Source of the DNA: Trypanosoma brucei gambiense DAL972
Taxonomy: Eukaryota; Euglenozoa; Kinetoplastea; Trypanosomatida; Trypanosomatidae
Length of the DNA: 64,000 nt
Direction: 5' to 3'
NCBI RefSeq assembly: GCF_000210295.1
Contig: NC_026741.1
Coordinates: 806,001 to 870,000 of the forward strand
Shown: positions 28,060-39,300 of the stretch, piece after piece
Numbering within the stretch: position 1 is the first letter of the stretch
How the letters are laid out: each line of letters begins with the position of its first letter
Made by a program: the position numbers and the translations under genes
The notes under the pieces: model-generated
Seen by the model: only the letters and a program-made list of their open reading frames with translations
Told to the model about the DNA's origin: nothing
Database searches by the model: none

Positions 28060-30250
28060 AAAAAAGGATTCGCAGTTTTCATTGCGCTGCGATTGGAACA
28101 TTACCCAAAGAAACCCACGCGTAAAAGGATGAGCTTCACACCTCGCCGCAGATCGCAACTTAGAGAATTCTGCGCGAAACGAAGCAGTTTGGTGCGGATA
28201 ATGCCGTTAACGGTGTGGCTTCCCATTACTGGAGGGATCTCCGGGACAATACCTTTCCATATACGGATCGGTTATGTGAGCGATGGTAAGTTGATATCGA
28301 AACCCTCCTCCCACAGCCAATTCAAAAACAGAGTTGTATTTGCCCGTTTGGGTTCACCGCTAAAGGTGCATCGGCGCCTGACGGCAAACTGAAACAGCGG
28401 CCATTGTCAGGGAAAGCAGAAAGGCACGGGGCTATGGCGATTGGTCGGAGTTACAGTTGTCGGTCGTGAAGAAAAGGGGTGAGGAACGTTGGGCAACGAG
28501 ACGGTTGGGGGAGATAAACCTGGATCAAGGCCTTTGTATGGCGACGCCGGCCTGAAACGAACATCGGAGCCAAAGAGCCGCGACATCTGGGCTAAGGAGG
28601 GAAAGTGCGGTAATGAGGTTGTGGGGGTGGGGATTGAGAAGACTGCGCGGTAACGGGGTGGGTACCGAAAACAACAGGAGAGATTGAACATAGCGAAAAC
28701 CTGGCGTGCCACGTGAAAGATATGGAGGATGAAAAAAAAAGCGTGAAAAGTGCCCAGCGGCTATGGCGCCGCCGCTAAATGAATGGCAAGAGGGTAATTC
28801 TTCATCCCTTGGCTCGGCAGCCTGATATACTAGGAAAGGTCGCAGGTCATCGGGGATTCCGACGATACCTGAGTCGGATTGCCCACGGCCGAGTTCTTCA
28901 GTTTTCTCAGCCGCGGGATGCGCAGCGCCGCGTGCGCCCGGGGGATGAACTCACCGGAACACAAGTGTAAGCAGAAATGTCGGCAACCAAGTGCACTTGG
29001 GGTTGGTGAAGGAGCGGGATGAGCCCGGGAGAGAAAAGACGCGAGCAACGGCCTCCTCGACTCTGCAGTTGTCGTTAAGGAGGGAGGTGGAGGAAATAGC
29101 TGGAGTGACCCGAACCGGCGATCCAATGTGGGAACACCAGGAGGGACCGGATCGAAATGAGAAAATGGCTCAGCATATCTAGGTGAAGAAAAAGATGTCA
29201 TGGAATAGGCTACTTGTGGGGAAGCTCGTGCAAAATTTGAAATGTAGCAACAACCCCGCTGAGGTGCGCGCCCCGCGGGAACGCGTGCGATATCGGATTA
29301 TGGTTAAGGCACAAGCACATCCAACAACCGGCGGAAGGGCAGAGTGATGAGGCGCGAAACGAAATGGAGGAGTTTATGCTGAAAGGTCAGCGATTGAGCG
29401 GAAAGCCTAACCACCGCAGACCCAAACAAGACGTCGTACCGTGGGCTTCGACAATTCTCACAGGCGCCAGGGATATGGCAGATCCTGTGGCGCCGCTAGG
29501 GAGATTTTTCACGATGACAGGAATGTTGTTGCCCATATTTGGCCAGTGGAACGAGCAACGGGTGTGCGGTCGGGGCTGAAAAGGAAGGATAGGATGAAGA
29601 CGGTAAGGTACTATTATAATCGTGTGTTCAAAACAAGTTTGTGGAGTGGGAAAGGTATTTGCCGTTGTGTGTGTTTGTGTGTGCGGAGAGACGGAATACG
29701 CTCATTCCAGTAAACTATATGAGAAAGGTTTATCCTTAGGCTCACGGCCGAACTGGGACGTGGGTGGTGCAGGCGGAATTACGCCGGGCCACCAATCCCA
29801 CTACAAACTGTATGGGACAAAGGGCCTTATTACACATCTTACGCGCGGCCACGCATCTAAGACATCACGAGAGTGACAGGTGAAAATAAGGCCGCTGCAA
29901 AGAGGAGTGGATGCTTTTATGCACGCCACAGCAGCGGGCTGTTGAGGTTATCTGGTACTTAGACTTGTGGAATTCAGTCTCAACCCGAAAAGACTGGCAG
30001 TAAACTGAAGTTTGCCGTCCGCCAGTGAGCAGGTTACCGTTAAGAGGCTCAGGCTGGGCACACCATTGGCAGTTGTGGCCGCACCGACGGGGTCTACGCG
30101 ACACAGCTCTCCTTTAAAGAGAATCATCCCAACACACAATTCCCGTACCTTCCCGCATTGAGTTACAGCCGGTCTGAACACCCATGCGCTTATTTTAAGC
30201 CTCCTTGGTGTGCGCGCAGCGCGCCACTGCTAGTGAACAGCTTCTTTTTC
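28060..30250. other. GC-richer island without intact gene, possibly a decayed element
   Basis: By eye this 2.2 kb is clearly richer in G and C than the intergenic DNA on either side and resembles coding composition, yet no open frame exceeds about 125 codons and none shows a domain I know. It ends in A10 at 30251-30260. The setting (strand switch, tRNA genes) and composition suggest a decayed retroelement of the ingi/DIRE kind or a dead gene. I could not find reverse-transcriptase motifs or a target-site duplication. Confidence 0.35.
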
Positions 30251-31629
30251 AAAAAAAAAACTTTCCACAGCCCTGCGCAATGCCAAATGGTATTTTCATA
30301 GGGCTGCCGCCCCAGTAGGTCTCCTTGTGAAATTCACTTTTTTTGAACTGGTGTTTTCCCGACAGCTCCTGATTCCTTGTCCCTCAACAGGCGGTTGGTA
30401 GGTAAATCCAGGTATTAATCCAGTTGCCAGACGTTTCGCCCATTTCCTCCCAGCCTTACCTCAATATTTAGGACAGCAAAACCCGCACCGAAATTGTTTA
30501 AGACATGCACAAATGCAAGCCACCCTTTAATTAAAATTCGTCCAATCGATCCCACTGCTTATATGCCGAGAGAATAAAACACAAAACGCGGTCACTTCAT
30601 AATCGCAGAATCATCCAGTTTTGCGCAAAAGCGTATCATTACCTCCCTACCCCAAATCTCCCCCGACATATTTTGATTACTCTTACGAGCACTCACGTGT
30701 CACAAAAGCAAGTGCAAAAAAAAAAAGCTCTACTGATCTCGAAGAAGCCCAACTGATGCAATACACCCCTCCCCCACAATCAAAAACGAAATTGCCATTT
30801 AATCGCCCTCGTGCAAATCATGTCAGCTCTAGTGCAGCTATTACGCTTACGGTGTGGGCCTTTCCCCTCTTACAGTTTCCATTCAAGGGGAAAGTAAGCA
30901 TTACCGTGGTTAAAACAACCACCATAAGGCGCAAAAACGTAACGGCACGCATGCTCAACCGAAAAAGAAAAACACACCCCCACCCACCTAACCAACATAC
31001 GGAACTGTACAATACGCCTGATGATGGCGGGAATGGGGAAAGATATGGGGCATGAAAAAAACTCTTTTCCCGTCAGTATGGTATGCATCACACGGCGCAT
31101 GCACCCCAAACATCCCAACGAAAGATGTCCTCCTGCGGGAAAACAGAAGGTCGGATAGCAACTACATCATTTTCATACAACCATCTAATATAACTTTGTG
31201 AAGGCAAAAATCAAAGTGTGGTAGAAAGAAAAGGTTGAGAGAACAAGGTTGTGTGGCATGTTCCGCAAGATAATGACAGCAAGTGACGCAGAGCCGGGTA
31301 GCGGCACACACACACACACACAGCAGCGGTTGGCCGCACATAAGAAAGTTTCCAGCATCAGGCCTATAAGGCTATTCACGTTTTAGAATTGTTGGATCAA
31401 AATAATGAGAAACGAAAAAGAAAAGATTCAGAATGGCAAAAAATTGAAGAAACCTTAGATTCAACCGTTAGGATGCCGCATAATGAGGAAGGAACGCAAT
31501 ATGGTTACAACCTCGGTGTGCACTGCCGCTTACTCCCTATTGTTGTTATTGAAATATGGCATATAACAAGAAAGGAAACCCACATCCACTTTGCTAAACC
31601 CACACCGCCCACACGAATGTAATCGTGTT
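30251..31629. other. strand-switch spacer and 3' flank of GPDH
   Basis: No gene I can support. A 144-codon plus-strand frame at 30621-31055 begins at TTG and is basic and Pro-rich low-complexity. A (CA)n run lies at 31303-31322. The last few hundred bases should be the GPDH 3' UTR on the minus strand. Confidence 0.5.
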
Positions 31630-32694
31630 TTACATTTTGGAAGTGCGCGGGAGCGCTGGGAGCCCCTCATCAGCCAACTTGCAGGAGTTGAGCTTCTTGA
31701 ACGAGCGTTTGGCACAACCGTTGGCATACAACACATTGTAGACCTCATGGCATATGGGGAGGTGCACGTTGTGCTTCTTGGCGAGTCGCTCCAGCGGCTC
31801 AGCGGTTGCAACACCCTCAGCAACGGCCTTGCTGGTGCGCTTGATCTCTTCGAGGGAAATGCCTTGGCCGAGCTTCATGCCCACCGTAAAGTTACGTGAG
31901 AGTTCTGAAGAGCAGGTGAGCAGTAAGTCACCGAGGCCGGGAAGGCCGAAGACAGCCTCACCCGTGCCGCCAAGTGCCAAGGTCAGGTCACGGATTTCGA
32001 GAAGACCACGAGAGATGAGGGCAGCGCGGGCATTGTTCTCAGTTCCAAGTCCCTTTAGTGCACCTGAGGCAATGGCAAGCACATTCTTCATGGCGCTTGC
32101 GATCTCGCATCCGATAACATCGGTGGTTGCCCAGCAACGGAAGGAGCCGTCGGATGTGGTCATGATTCTCTGAATCTTTCGTGCCATGTCGATGTCGGCC
32201 GCGGCAGTGCAAACATTTGTCAGCATTCCCTTAGCAACTTCAATGGCGAATGAAGGGCCAGCAATAACACCGATTGGATAGTTGGGCAGGAACTCCTCCA
32301 AGATCTGTGCGGGGAAGAGGAGGGAGGAGCGCTCGATGCCCTTGCTGCACATCACCACGGGCACGTTGCGGGAAACAACGTGGTTGCGGAGGATGTGGCT
32401 GTTCTTCTGGAGGAACCCGCGGAGGAACTGCGTCGGGATGACGAAGAGGACAATCTCCGCACCTTTCGCGCACTCCTCAGCATCGGCCGTGAAGGTAAGG
32501 TTAGCTGGAAGCGGTGCACCGGGAAGGAAATATACGTTTTCGTGCTTCTGGTTCACAACACGGGCCTCATTGGCGTTCATATGCCATACGGACACAGACT
32601 CACACTTCTTTGCAAGGACGCACGCCAGAGCGGTACCGAAGGCGCCACTGCCGAACACCGCACCGCGCTTCAGATATGTCACACCGGAGACCAT
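31630..32694 (-). CDS. GPDH: Glycerol-3-phosphate dehydrogenase [NAD+], glycosomal
   Basis: This 354-residue enzyme interconverts dihydroxyacetone phosphate and glycerol 3-phosphate with NADH/NAD+. In bloodstream trypanosomes it acts inside glycosomes in the glycerol-3-phosphate shuttle that reoxidises glycolytic NADH. The N-terminal NAD fold shows [14 protein letters not shown] and [11 protein letters not shown] are the family core, with the catalytic-region lysine in [12 protein letters not shown], then [31 protein letters not shown] and SRNFTVG. The C-terminal tripeptide SKM is a peroxisomal/glycosomal targeting signal of the PTS1 type. The sequence agrees with the T. brucei enzyme as remembered. 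The frame is open to a TTG at 32841, but ATG 32694 is the first in-frame ATG and a good acceptor lies just upstream. Confidence 0.98.
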   Translation of the reverse strand: MVSGVTYLKRGAVFGSGAFGTALACVLAKKCESVSVWHMNANEARVVNQKHENVYFLPGAPLPANLTFTADAEECAKGAEIVLFVIPTQFLRGFLQKNSHILRNHVVSRNVPVVMCSKGIERSSLLFPAQILEEFLPNYPIGVIAGPSFAIEVAKGMLTNVCTAAADIDMARKIQRIMTTSDGSFRCWATTDVIGCEIASAMKNVLAIASGALKGLGTENNARAALISRGLLEIRDLTLALGGTGEAVFGLPGLGDLLLTCSSELSRNFTVGMKLGQGISLEEIKRTSKAVAEGVATAEPLERLAKKHNVHLPICHEVYNVLYANGCAKRSFKKLNSCKLADEGLPALPRTSKM

Positions 32695-33376
32695 TATGTG
32701 TTTGATATGATTTCTTGCTGTCTTTGATATTACTGTAGCTTTTGCTCGTTGATTAATATAACTGAGGCTTGTAGTATTGCTAACCGTGGTTTCGCAAATA
32801 CGTCCAGTAGGAAAAGGAAAAGAGACGGGAAGTTGAAGCAACAGATATGGCGGAGGTGCATGAACTCAACAAAATGCTCGCACACGATGCAGAATAATCA
32901 CTACCAGCAGCTTAGACGGAAACCGTTCTATAACCCCGAAGGGGATCTCTATGAATGTGTATACCATTGCCATGAGGCGGTGCACAGGCACATATGCGCA
33001 TGGTGGAGAGGTTAGCTATTGGTTGGCTAAGCCTCCGTTTTCCCTACTTTTTTTTGGGGGGAGGGATGGGGCTGTAGAGTTTTGTATTTATTTTTATCGT
33101 CCCCATTCCTTCACCATTGGTATATTTTTCAATATTTCTATTTCATTCTATCCAGCTTCCGCCCCAACAACGGAATGTGTAAAAAATAAAATGTTGGGTT
33201 GCCATATTTTATACGTGTACACGCGTAGACCCTTTTTCATTTGGACCCCTCCTCCCTTTCTCAAAGGCCACAGTATGATGGTCAGCAGTGCTGTTATTAT
33301 CATTTTTTAAAAAAATTAACTCTCCGTTTCATCTCTTTCCCTTCCCATGGTTGTAACTTGGTTAAGGTTTATAATG
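32695..33376 (-). other. intergenic UTR region between giant gene and GPDH
   Basis: Holds the GPDH 5' UTR and the 3' UTR of the giant gene. No further gene seen; a plus-strand frame at 32951-33310 is low-complexity. Confidence 0.6.
32780..32839 (-). promoter_or_regulatory. predicted trans-splice acceptor of GPDH
   Basis: On the minus strand a C/T-rich tract (complement of the purine run at 32809-32835) is followed by GGTTAG, with AG at 32781-32780. This leaves an 85-base 5' UTR before ATG 32694. Confidence 0.55.
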
Positions 33377-36300
33377 CTACGACTTGTTCCCTGCTGTTGT
33401 GTCATTTGCTTTCGATTGAGGTGTTGGTGGTGGACCCTTACGCAGGTCGTCGTTTTGTTGTGCCTGGTTAATGACTGGTCTCGATGTGTAACCCATTATC
33501 CTAAAGGGGCCGACCCATGAATGATTCCCGTTTGTACTGTCCCCTATGGTGTCCGTAGTGGTTGCATCAGTCGTTGGTATGATGGATGGCAGTGGTTTCG
33601 GTTGCTGGGCTGACCCTAATTGTGGCGGTCTTGGTTGTATTGGAGGTAAACCACGTTGGTCGTCTTTCGGTTGCGCCGTGGAAGCACTCCCAACTGAAGT
33701 GGAACCTTGCCTATCGGTTGTTGATTGCTCCCTTCTCAAACTCGCATCAGATGCTGAGGCTTCAGAAGGTGGGGGCTTAGGCGGGGGTACCGTTGGAATA
33801 ATCTTCATTTCATATGTTTCTGTGCTGCCAGTTTTGGATCCATCCCCACTCGGATTCTTTGCTGCCACTTCCTTTACTTGCTTCGTGTTCGGCATCACAA
33901 TCGGGGCAGGATCAGCTTTAACCTGTTCCACCACCGAGTAGTTGGTGTTGGCGCTTTCGTTTACTCCATCATCGGTGCGCGAGTGGTTGCCGTTCCTTCT
34001 CCCCCCACTATTTTTCCTCAATGACAGTGAACGAACCTTTCCACTAGCGTTAAGCGCTTGAGATGCTGCAGGCGTACCGGGCGCCGCGCTGGTGAAACGG
34101 TCGTTGGGACGGGGCCTCATGTACACAAAATCCTTCAGCATTTTAGAGTCCCGACGCATCCCCTTGCAAAGATGCCAAACAAGGACAACTAGTAATACGA
34201 GAAGAACGAAAAGTAATATGACTCCTCCGATAAGTAAGAAGAACCAGGTGTCCAATTGAGCATCCCCCGGTGCCGAGTTGTCCACCACCCCATTCACTAG
34301 CGTTCCCCAACTCTCTGTGCGATCGCTTGGTGCGAAGCAAAGATAAAATAGCCCACCCCCATAATTAACTTGCATGTGAAGGGAACCTGACTCATTTTCT
34401 GCGGGTTTCACAATTGAAGTGGCTTCCACACCTTGACTACAGTCAGAAGTGCGCCTCGCTCCGTAACGATGCCCGGTGCTCAATCCCGATCCGGCTAGCG
34501 TGAGAGACGTAAAGGTGCTATTGCTTTCGTTATGCACTGTGACTGCGCGCACAAACACAAGAGTTGCAGACGTGGAAGCAACGGGGGTGTCTGAGGGTTT
34601 GTATAGGAACGTGAAACTAAGTAGATAATCGGGCTCCTCCGTCATCTTCATGTCTGCAGTGGGAGCCGGCGGCGCGGTGCCAGAATAATACAGTGTCGAT
34701 CCCAATGCGTTAACATCATCTGGTTTTACGTCGCCTCCGCCGGGCGTATTCACAACGAAATCGTGAGGCACGCCCAAAACCGGTTTGCCATCCGCGACCA
34801 GAGTGAGTGTACAACGAAGCTGTTCCGATGGAGAGTACCAGTGCTCCGAACTTGTCCGCTTTGAAACACATGTAACGCCAGATTCACCCTTCCTCGGATC
34901 GCCAATCACAGCAAAACTTGCCGGGCTTCCCTTCATTGGAGTCTGCACACCGCTGGTGTCGTCGTTGGAAATTGAACCCAAAACGGAAATTGACTGCGAT
35001 ATATTATCTACGGACACGTTAAACAAGTACGCGCCTTCCTCGTTGTCCGGGTGGCTGCCTATGGCTATGGGGTTATTCGTGACTGAATCATTGTTATATT
35101 GCTTCACAAAATGGAAGTACTTGGGTAATGCAACGACATTCTCCTCAGTCCCGTTAATCTTCCGTTTTCCTTGCGCACTACACTTGAGTTGGTCCTTCTG
35201 GCGCACCATCCACGGCTGAGGCAGCCCTACCGTACTCGACTTACACTGGAGCGTGCTTTCAGGTTCAGGTTTAGACCCAATGAACATCCGCACCGGAGAA
35301 TTCTTGACAGGCACAGATCCAGCCGGTACGTTTGCCGTAACGGTGATGTAGATTAACTCGGTCTTCGGGTCGTCGTGGGGCGGAAAAGCAGTGAAGCTGT
35401 ACGTTGGGGGTCCTCCGCTAGGCTTGTCCGGTGTGACTTCGGTGTGGCTCCCACCAGTCACCGTTACGATGTAAGATGTAGGAGAGCCATTGGGCCCTGC
35501 GGTGATTTTGCACGATACATTTACATTCATGTCACTCGTCCCGTCTGGCAAGGTAGCGCGTGGAATAATATCTTTGGGAATACAAGAGAGAGTTGCCGGG
35601 TCTACAGGATTGGGGTCACTATCCACCTTGAACGATGAAGAAGATCCACGAATAGTCACTCCACCACTAAGATTGAAGTTTGCCTCCATGACGTACGTCC
35701 CCGGTTCTGACACGGCAAGCTCAAGGAACTGGAACGTGCTGTGATCTTTGTCGCTGTAGGCATTTCCCCCGCTGAGCAAATCATCAACGTATTTTCCTTC
35801 CTCATTTTTCAGACGCATATAAACAGTGGCAGTCGGGTCTGACGCGGCACCTCCCGAGGAATTCACGAGCGCTACAAGTGGCTGCTGCGAACACTTCTTG
35901 GAGGCTTTGCACACGGGTTGAGTTCTAAACTCTGCCTTAGTTGCTGTTCTGTCGGCGACGGAAATCGGTGTGGGGAGCTGTAGGATATAAGAGTCTTGCT
36001 TTCTGAAGCACACCACGTGGTTTCCGGCTTCATGTGGTGTAGAGTTATAAAAAGCAGTAGCGCCGTCACCACTTACGTTATCCACCCGTTTAAACTTACC
36101 GGTGTTGCAGGGGTCACCATTTTTTTTTCCAGTATCTGCAACGAGCGCTGCTTCATCTTCCTCGACCAGTCCAACGCCCCGGAACTCCAGTACCAGAGGG
36201 ACATTAACGAGGGGAACGGTAAGGGCATTAAACGTTAGGAGCGAGTTTTCCACCGCAAATGATTCGGCGGTGATAAGTTTCATATCCCCTGTAGAAATAT

Positions 36301-39300
36301 TCGATCTGAAGCAGATAACGTATCGCCCCAAGACTGGGAACTGAAACTCCACTAGCAGGGAATGCAAACCTTGTCCTCTCTTCATTGCAAAGCTACCGTT
36401 AACACGCGGTTTATAGGTCGTGTTCGTACAAACGTCGTTCGGGGGTGTTACTCCAGATGTCCCTACAGCTACAACTTCGTCGTCCGTAGTCAGTCCCTTT
36501 CCCTCTAAATTAAAGAGGGAATTGATTCCAAGGGATGGGGTTGTCAAAACAGTGACATTTTCGACAACGGATGGGAGAACCACAGGTCCAGGGGAGGACC
36601 TTGGTGGGAAAATTGCGGGCAACTCCATTCCCATGGGTAAGAAGCAAAGCCCATACGACCCCTCGTTCATTACTCGAACTGTCCACAAATCCTTCTGATG
36701 TACGCTGGGTTGCATCGGCGTACCTCCGCCATGCACAGTTGACATACAAGCCAATGCAACGTCTTTCATATTTGTTGTCTCCTTATCTTCGAGGGGTACT
36801 AACCACAAGGTTTCTTCGGCAATTGGTGGGGACACACTTCTGAAGCCCAGTAGTGCGTTGATGTGCTGCCTCGAGAGCTTTATTTGCAACAAGTCAGTTG
36901 TGTAAACGGTAGTTGGATCCGCCGACCAGCCGGACGGGTCGGCTGCGGTAGCAATTACGGTACCCACGACACGAGCACATTCACGGGAACCGCCTACCTG
37001 GCAATCACCTGTGGGATGTGAATAACAAATATGATACGTACCCTCTCGCTCAACTGCTGTCGTAACTCTTACTTTTCCACTCGCAGGCTCCAAATACGTG
37101 AAGAGGTCACTAGAGGACGCTGGTGGATCCAGGCCAACACAAGCTGCTGGATTATCCACGAGGACAACATAGTCCGCGTCTGTGGGGTCGACATCAAGCG
37201 TGAAATTGAATATGTTCCGTGCGATTGCCTGTACTGGTTCTTTTAAGATAGGAGGGGTACCTTGTATCACCCGCATCGCCTTCTCAACCAGTAATGATGT
37301 TACTCCACCTTCCAAGTAGCACAGTGAGAGGCTTTCATCTTCCCCTGTTGATTTTCTAGCACGAAGTGATGCCGACGAACCTTTCACATATGCCACGTCA
37401 TGGGGAAACTCCCCAAGTGCGTTTCCGGGATCCTCATAATACCGAAAGTCGTTGCACCGTTCGGAGCTGTAGAAAACTAGCGCTGTCTCCGGAGGGGGTG
37501 AAGTTGACATAATGGCCCAAGTTGTTAGTTCACCATCCATGACTGTGCTCCCTTTCGCCGACATGGCATGAAAGGGATCTGGCTCAATTACCTTCAATTC
37601 GCTATCCAGCATCATGCGGAACTTACCACCATTGAGTTTGTAGCAAACCCAATACGACCCCATCCACTGCGGTGTGATCCGTATCGTCTGCACAAAATGG
37701 GTTCCATTCGCCTCCAGCGGATAATAATGCACCGAATTACCTGATTCTTCCTGGTAACAGGACTCGTCCCCACGGGGGTTCCGAGCAGAAACAAGCCTCA
37801 CCTCGTCTGCTTTTCCTTCAGGTCCTGATGCAAGTCCAAAACCCGTGAACACCATGCTGACCAAGTGATTAGCCCGCGTAGGCGTTGGTGCCATTGGGTG
37901 AGTGATGAGATTCCATGGATTAGGGCGAATTGTAATAGGTTCAAATCCCCAGACAACAGACCCGTTGCGCACGTAGCACAACGTTTGTTCCCCCCTTGTT
38001 CCTGAAGCCATCTGGAAGGTTAGATTGTATGGAAGGTGGTCTGTACGAGACGGCGAGGTTGCGATTACATCTGGATCCCTCCCAGGCTGTGCACACGAGA
38101 CGTTCCCCACATACAACTTTACTTGGTCATGCCCCGTCAGTCCGTCCCCTTCACTGGGCAGCTCATCACCGACGGTGAAATTCAGAGTAAATAGCTGCCC
38201 CTCTGCCGCTTCCTCCGGCGTCTGTGATACGGTTACGGGGATGCGCGGCAGGATAGTAAGATTTCCGTACACTTGCGTCCATGCAGCATCGTCAGCAAGG
38301 CGGTAGCACACAGTGTACACCCCCGCCGTTTCGGAGCTTATGACTATGAGAGCTGTATCACTTGTGGCAGACGCAACCGGCCATCCACTTGATGCACCGG
38401 AGACGGAATTGTCATTCCCACGTGGATGGGGCGTAATCCCGTTAGGCGGCTCAGAGGTGTTACTACATAAATCACTGCTGCGTACGATCTTCACACGGTC
38501 ACTTTTACCAAGGTTCGTCCCGCGAAACTCAATCGTATTAACTTGCAAAGCTCGGGCTGCACCGCCCTTCACATTGAAGCTGGAGGGATTCGCAGGCTCA
38601 ACCACGAGGGGTCTGTTCGCCACCTCTGTCCATGTATGTTCCTTCAGCCTGTAGCAAACAACAAACTTTTCACTTGGCTTGTCATCATTTGACGGCGCTT
38701 CCGAATGAATTATTATGTTGTGCGCCTTCGTCCGATTCCCCTTTCCTATCACGGCAGCCCCTTCATTTTCCAATAAGTTCCAACAAGATATTCCTTCCTT
38801 TTGTATTGCATAGAGGTCACCTTCGGAGAGTAACGTCGAGTCATCTTCCTCACTGTTAGGGTCGAAATCCAGGTCGAACAACTGCCCTCGACGAATGGGG
38901 GTTAAGTTGGATGTCCAGTTCGTGGGATTCGGGCCATACACCCTAAAAGATGCTCCTACATCTTCGACACTGCAGCCAACAGATCTATAACAAAACAGGT
39001 ATATTCCTTTATTTTTGGGTTCAATTGCTCCGACGGTTTTGGTTGCATTTCCGTAGACACCAGAACCGGACGCTTTGCGCATAAAGCAATACCCACCATA
39101 ATCAGATGCAGGGTTCTCAAGTACGAGCGCGGTAGCAACATCAAAGTTACCGTTGTATTCTGGACCATACTCGTATGGAAATGGTACACTCGGTCCATAT
39201 GGTTTCAGTCCAGGGCCATGATCCACACTTCCTGTGGTAGCGATAAATGACACCAGTGGCCGCTCACCTACGACTAACGACCCCTGCTTTGATACGGATG

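Noticed and set aside
28033..28392. 119-codon frame in the strand-switch island as a retroelement remnant
   Set aside because: No reverse-transcriptase, endonuclease or RNase H motif could be read, and no target-site duplication was found; kept only as a possibility for the island.
30621..31055. 144-codon frame near GPDH 3' end
   Set aside because: Starts at TTG, basic and Pro-rich without a domain, and lies on the strand opposite to GPDH in the termination zone.
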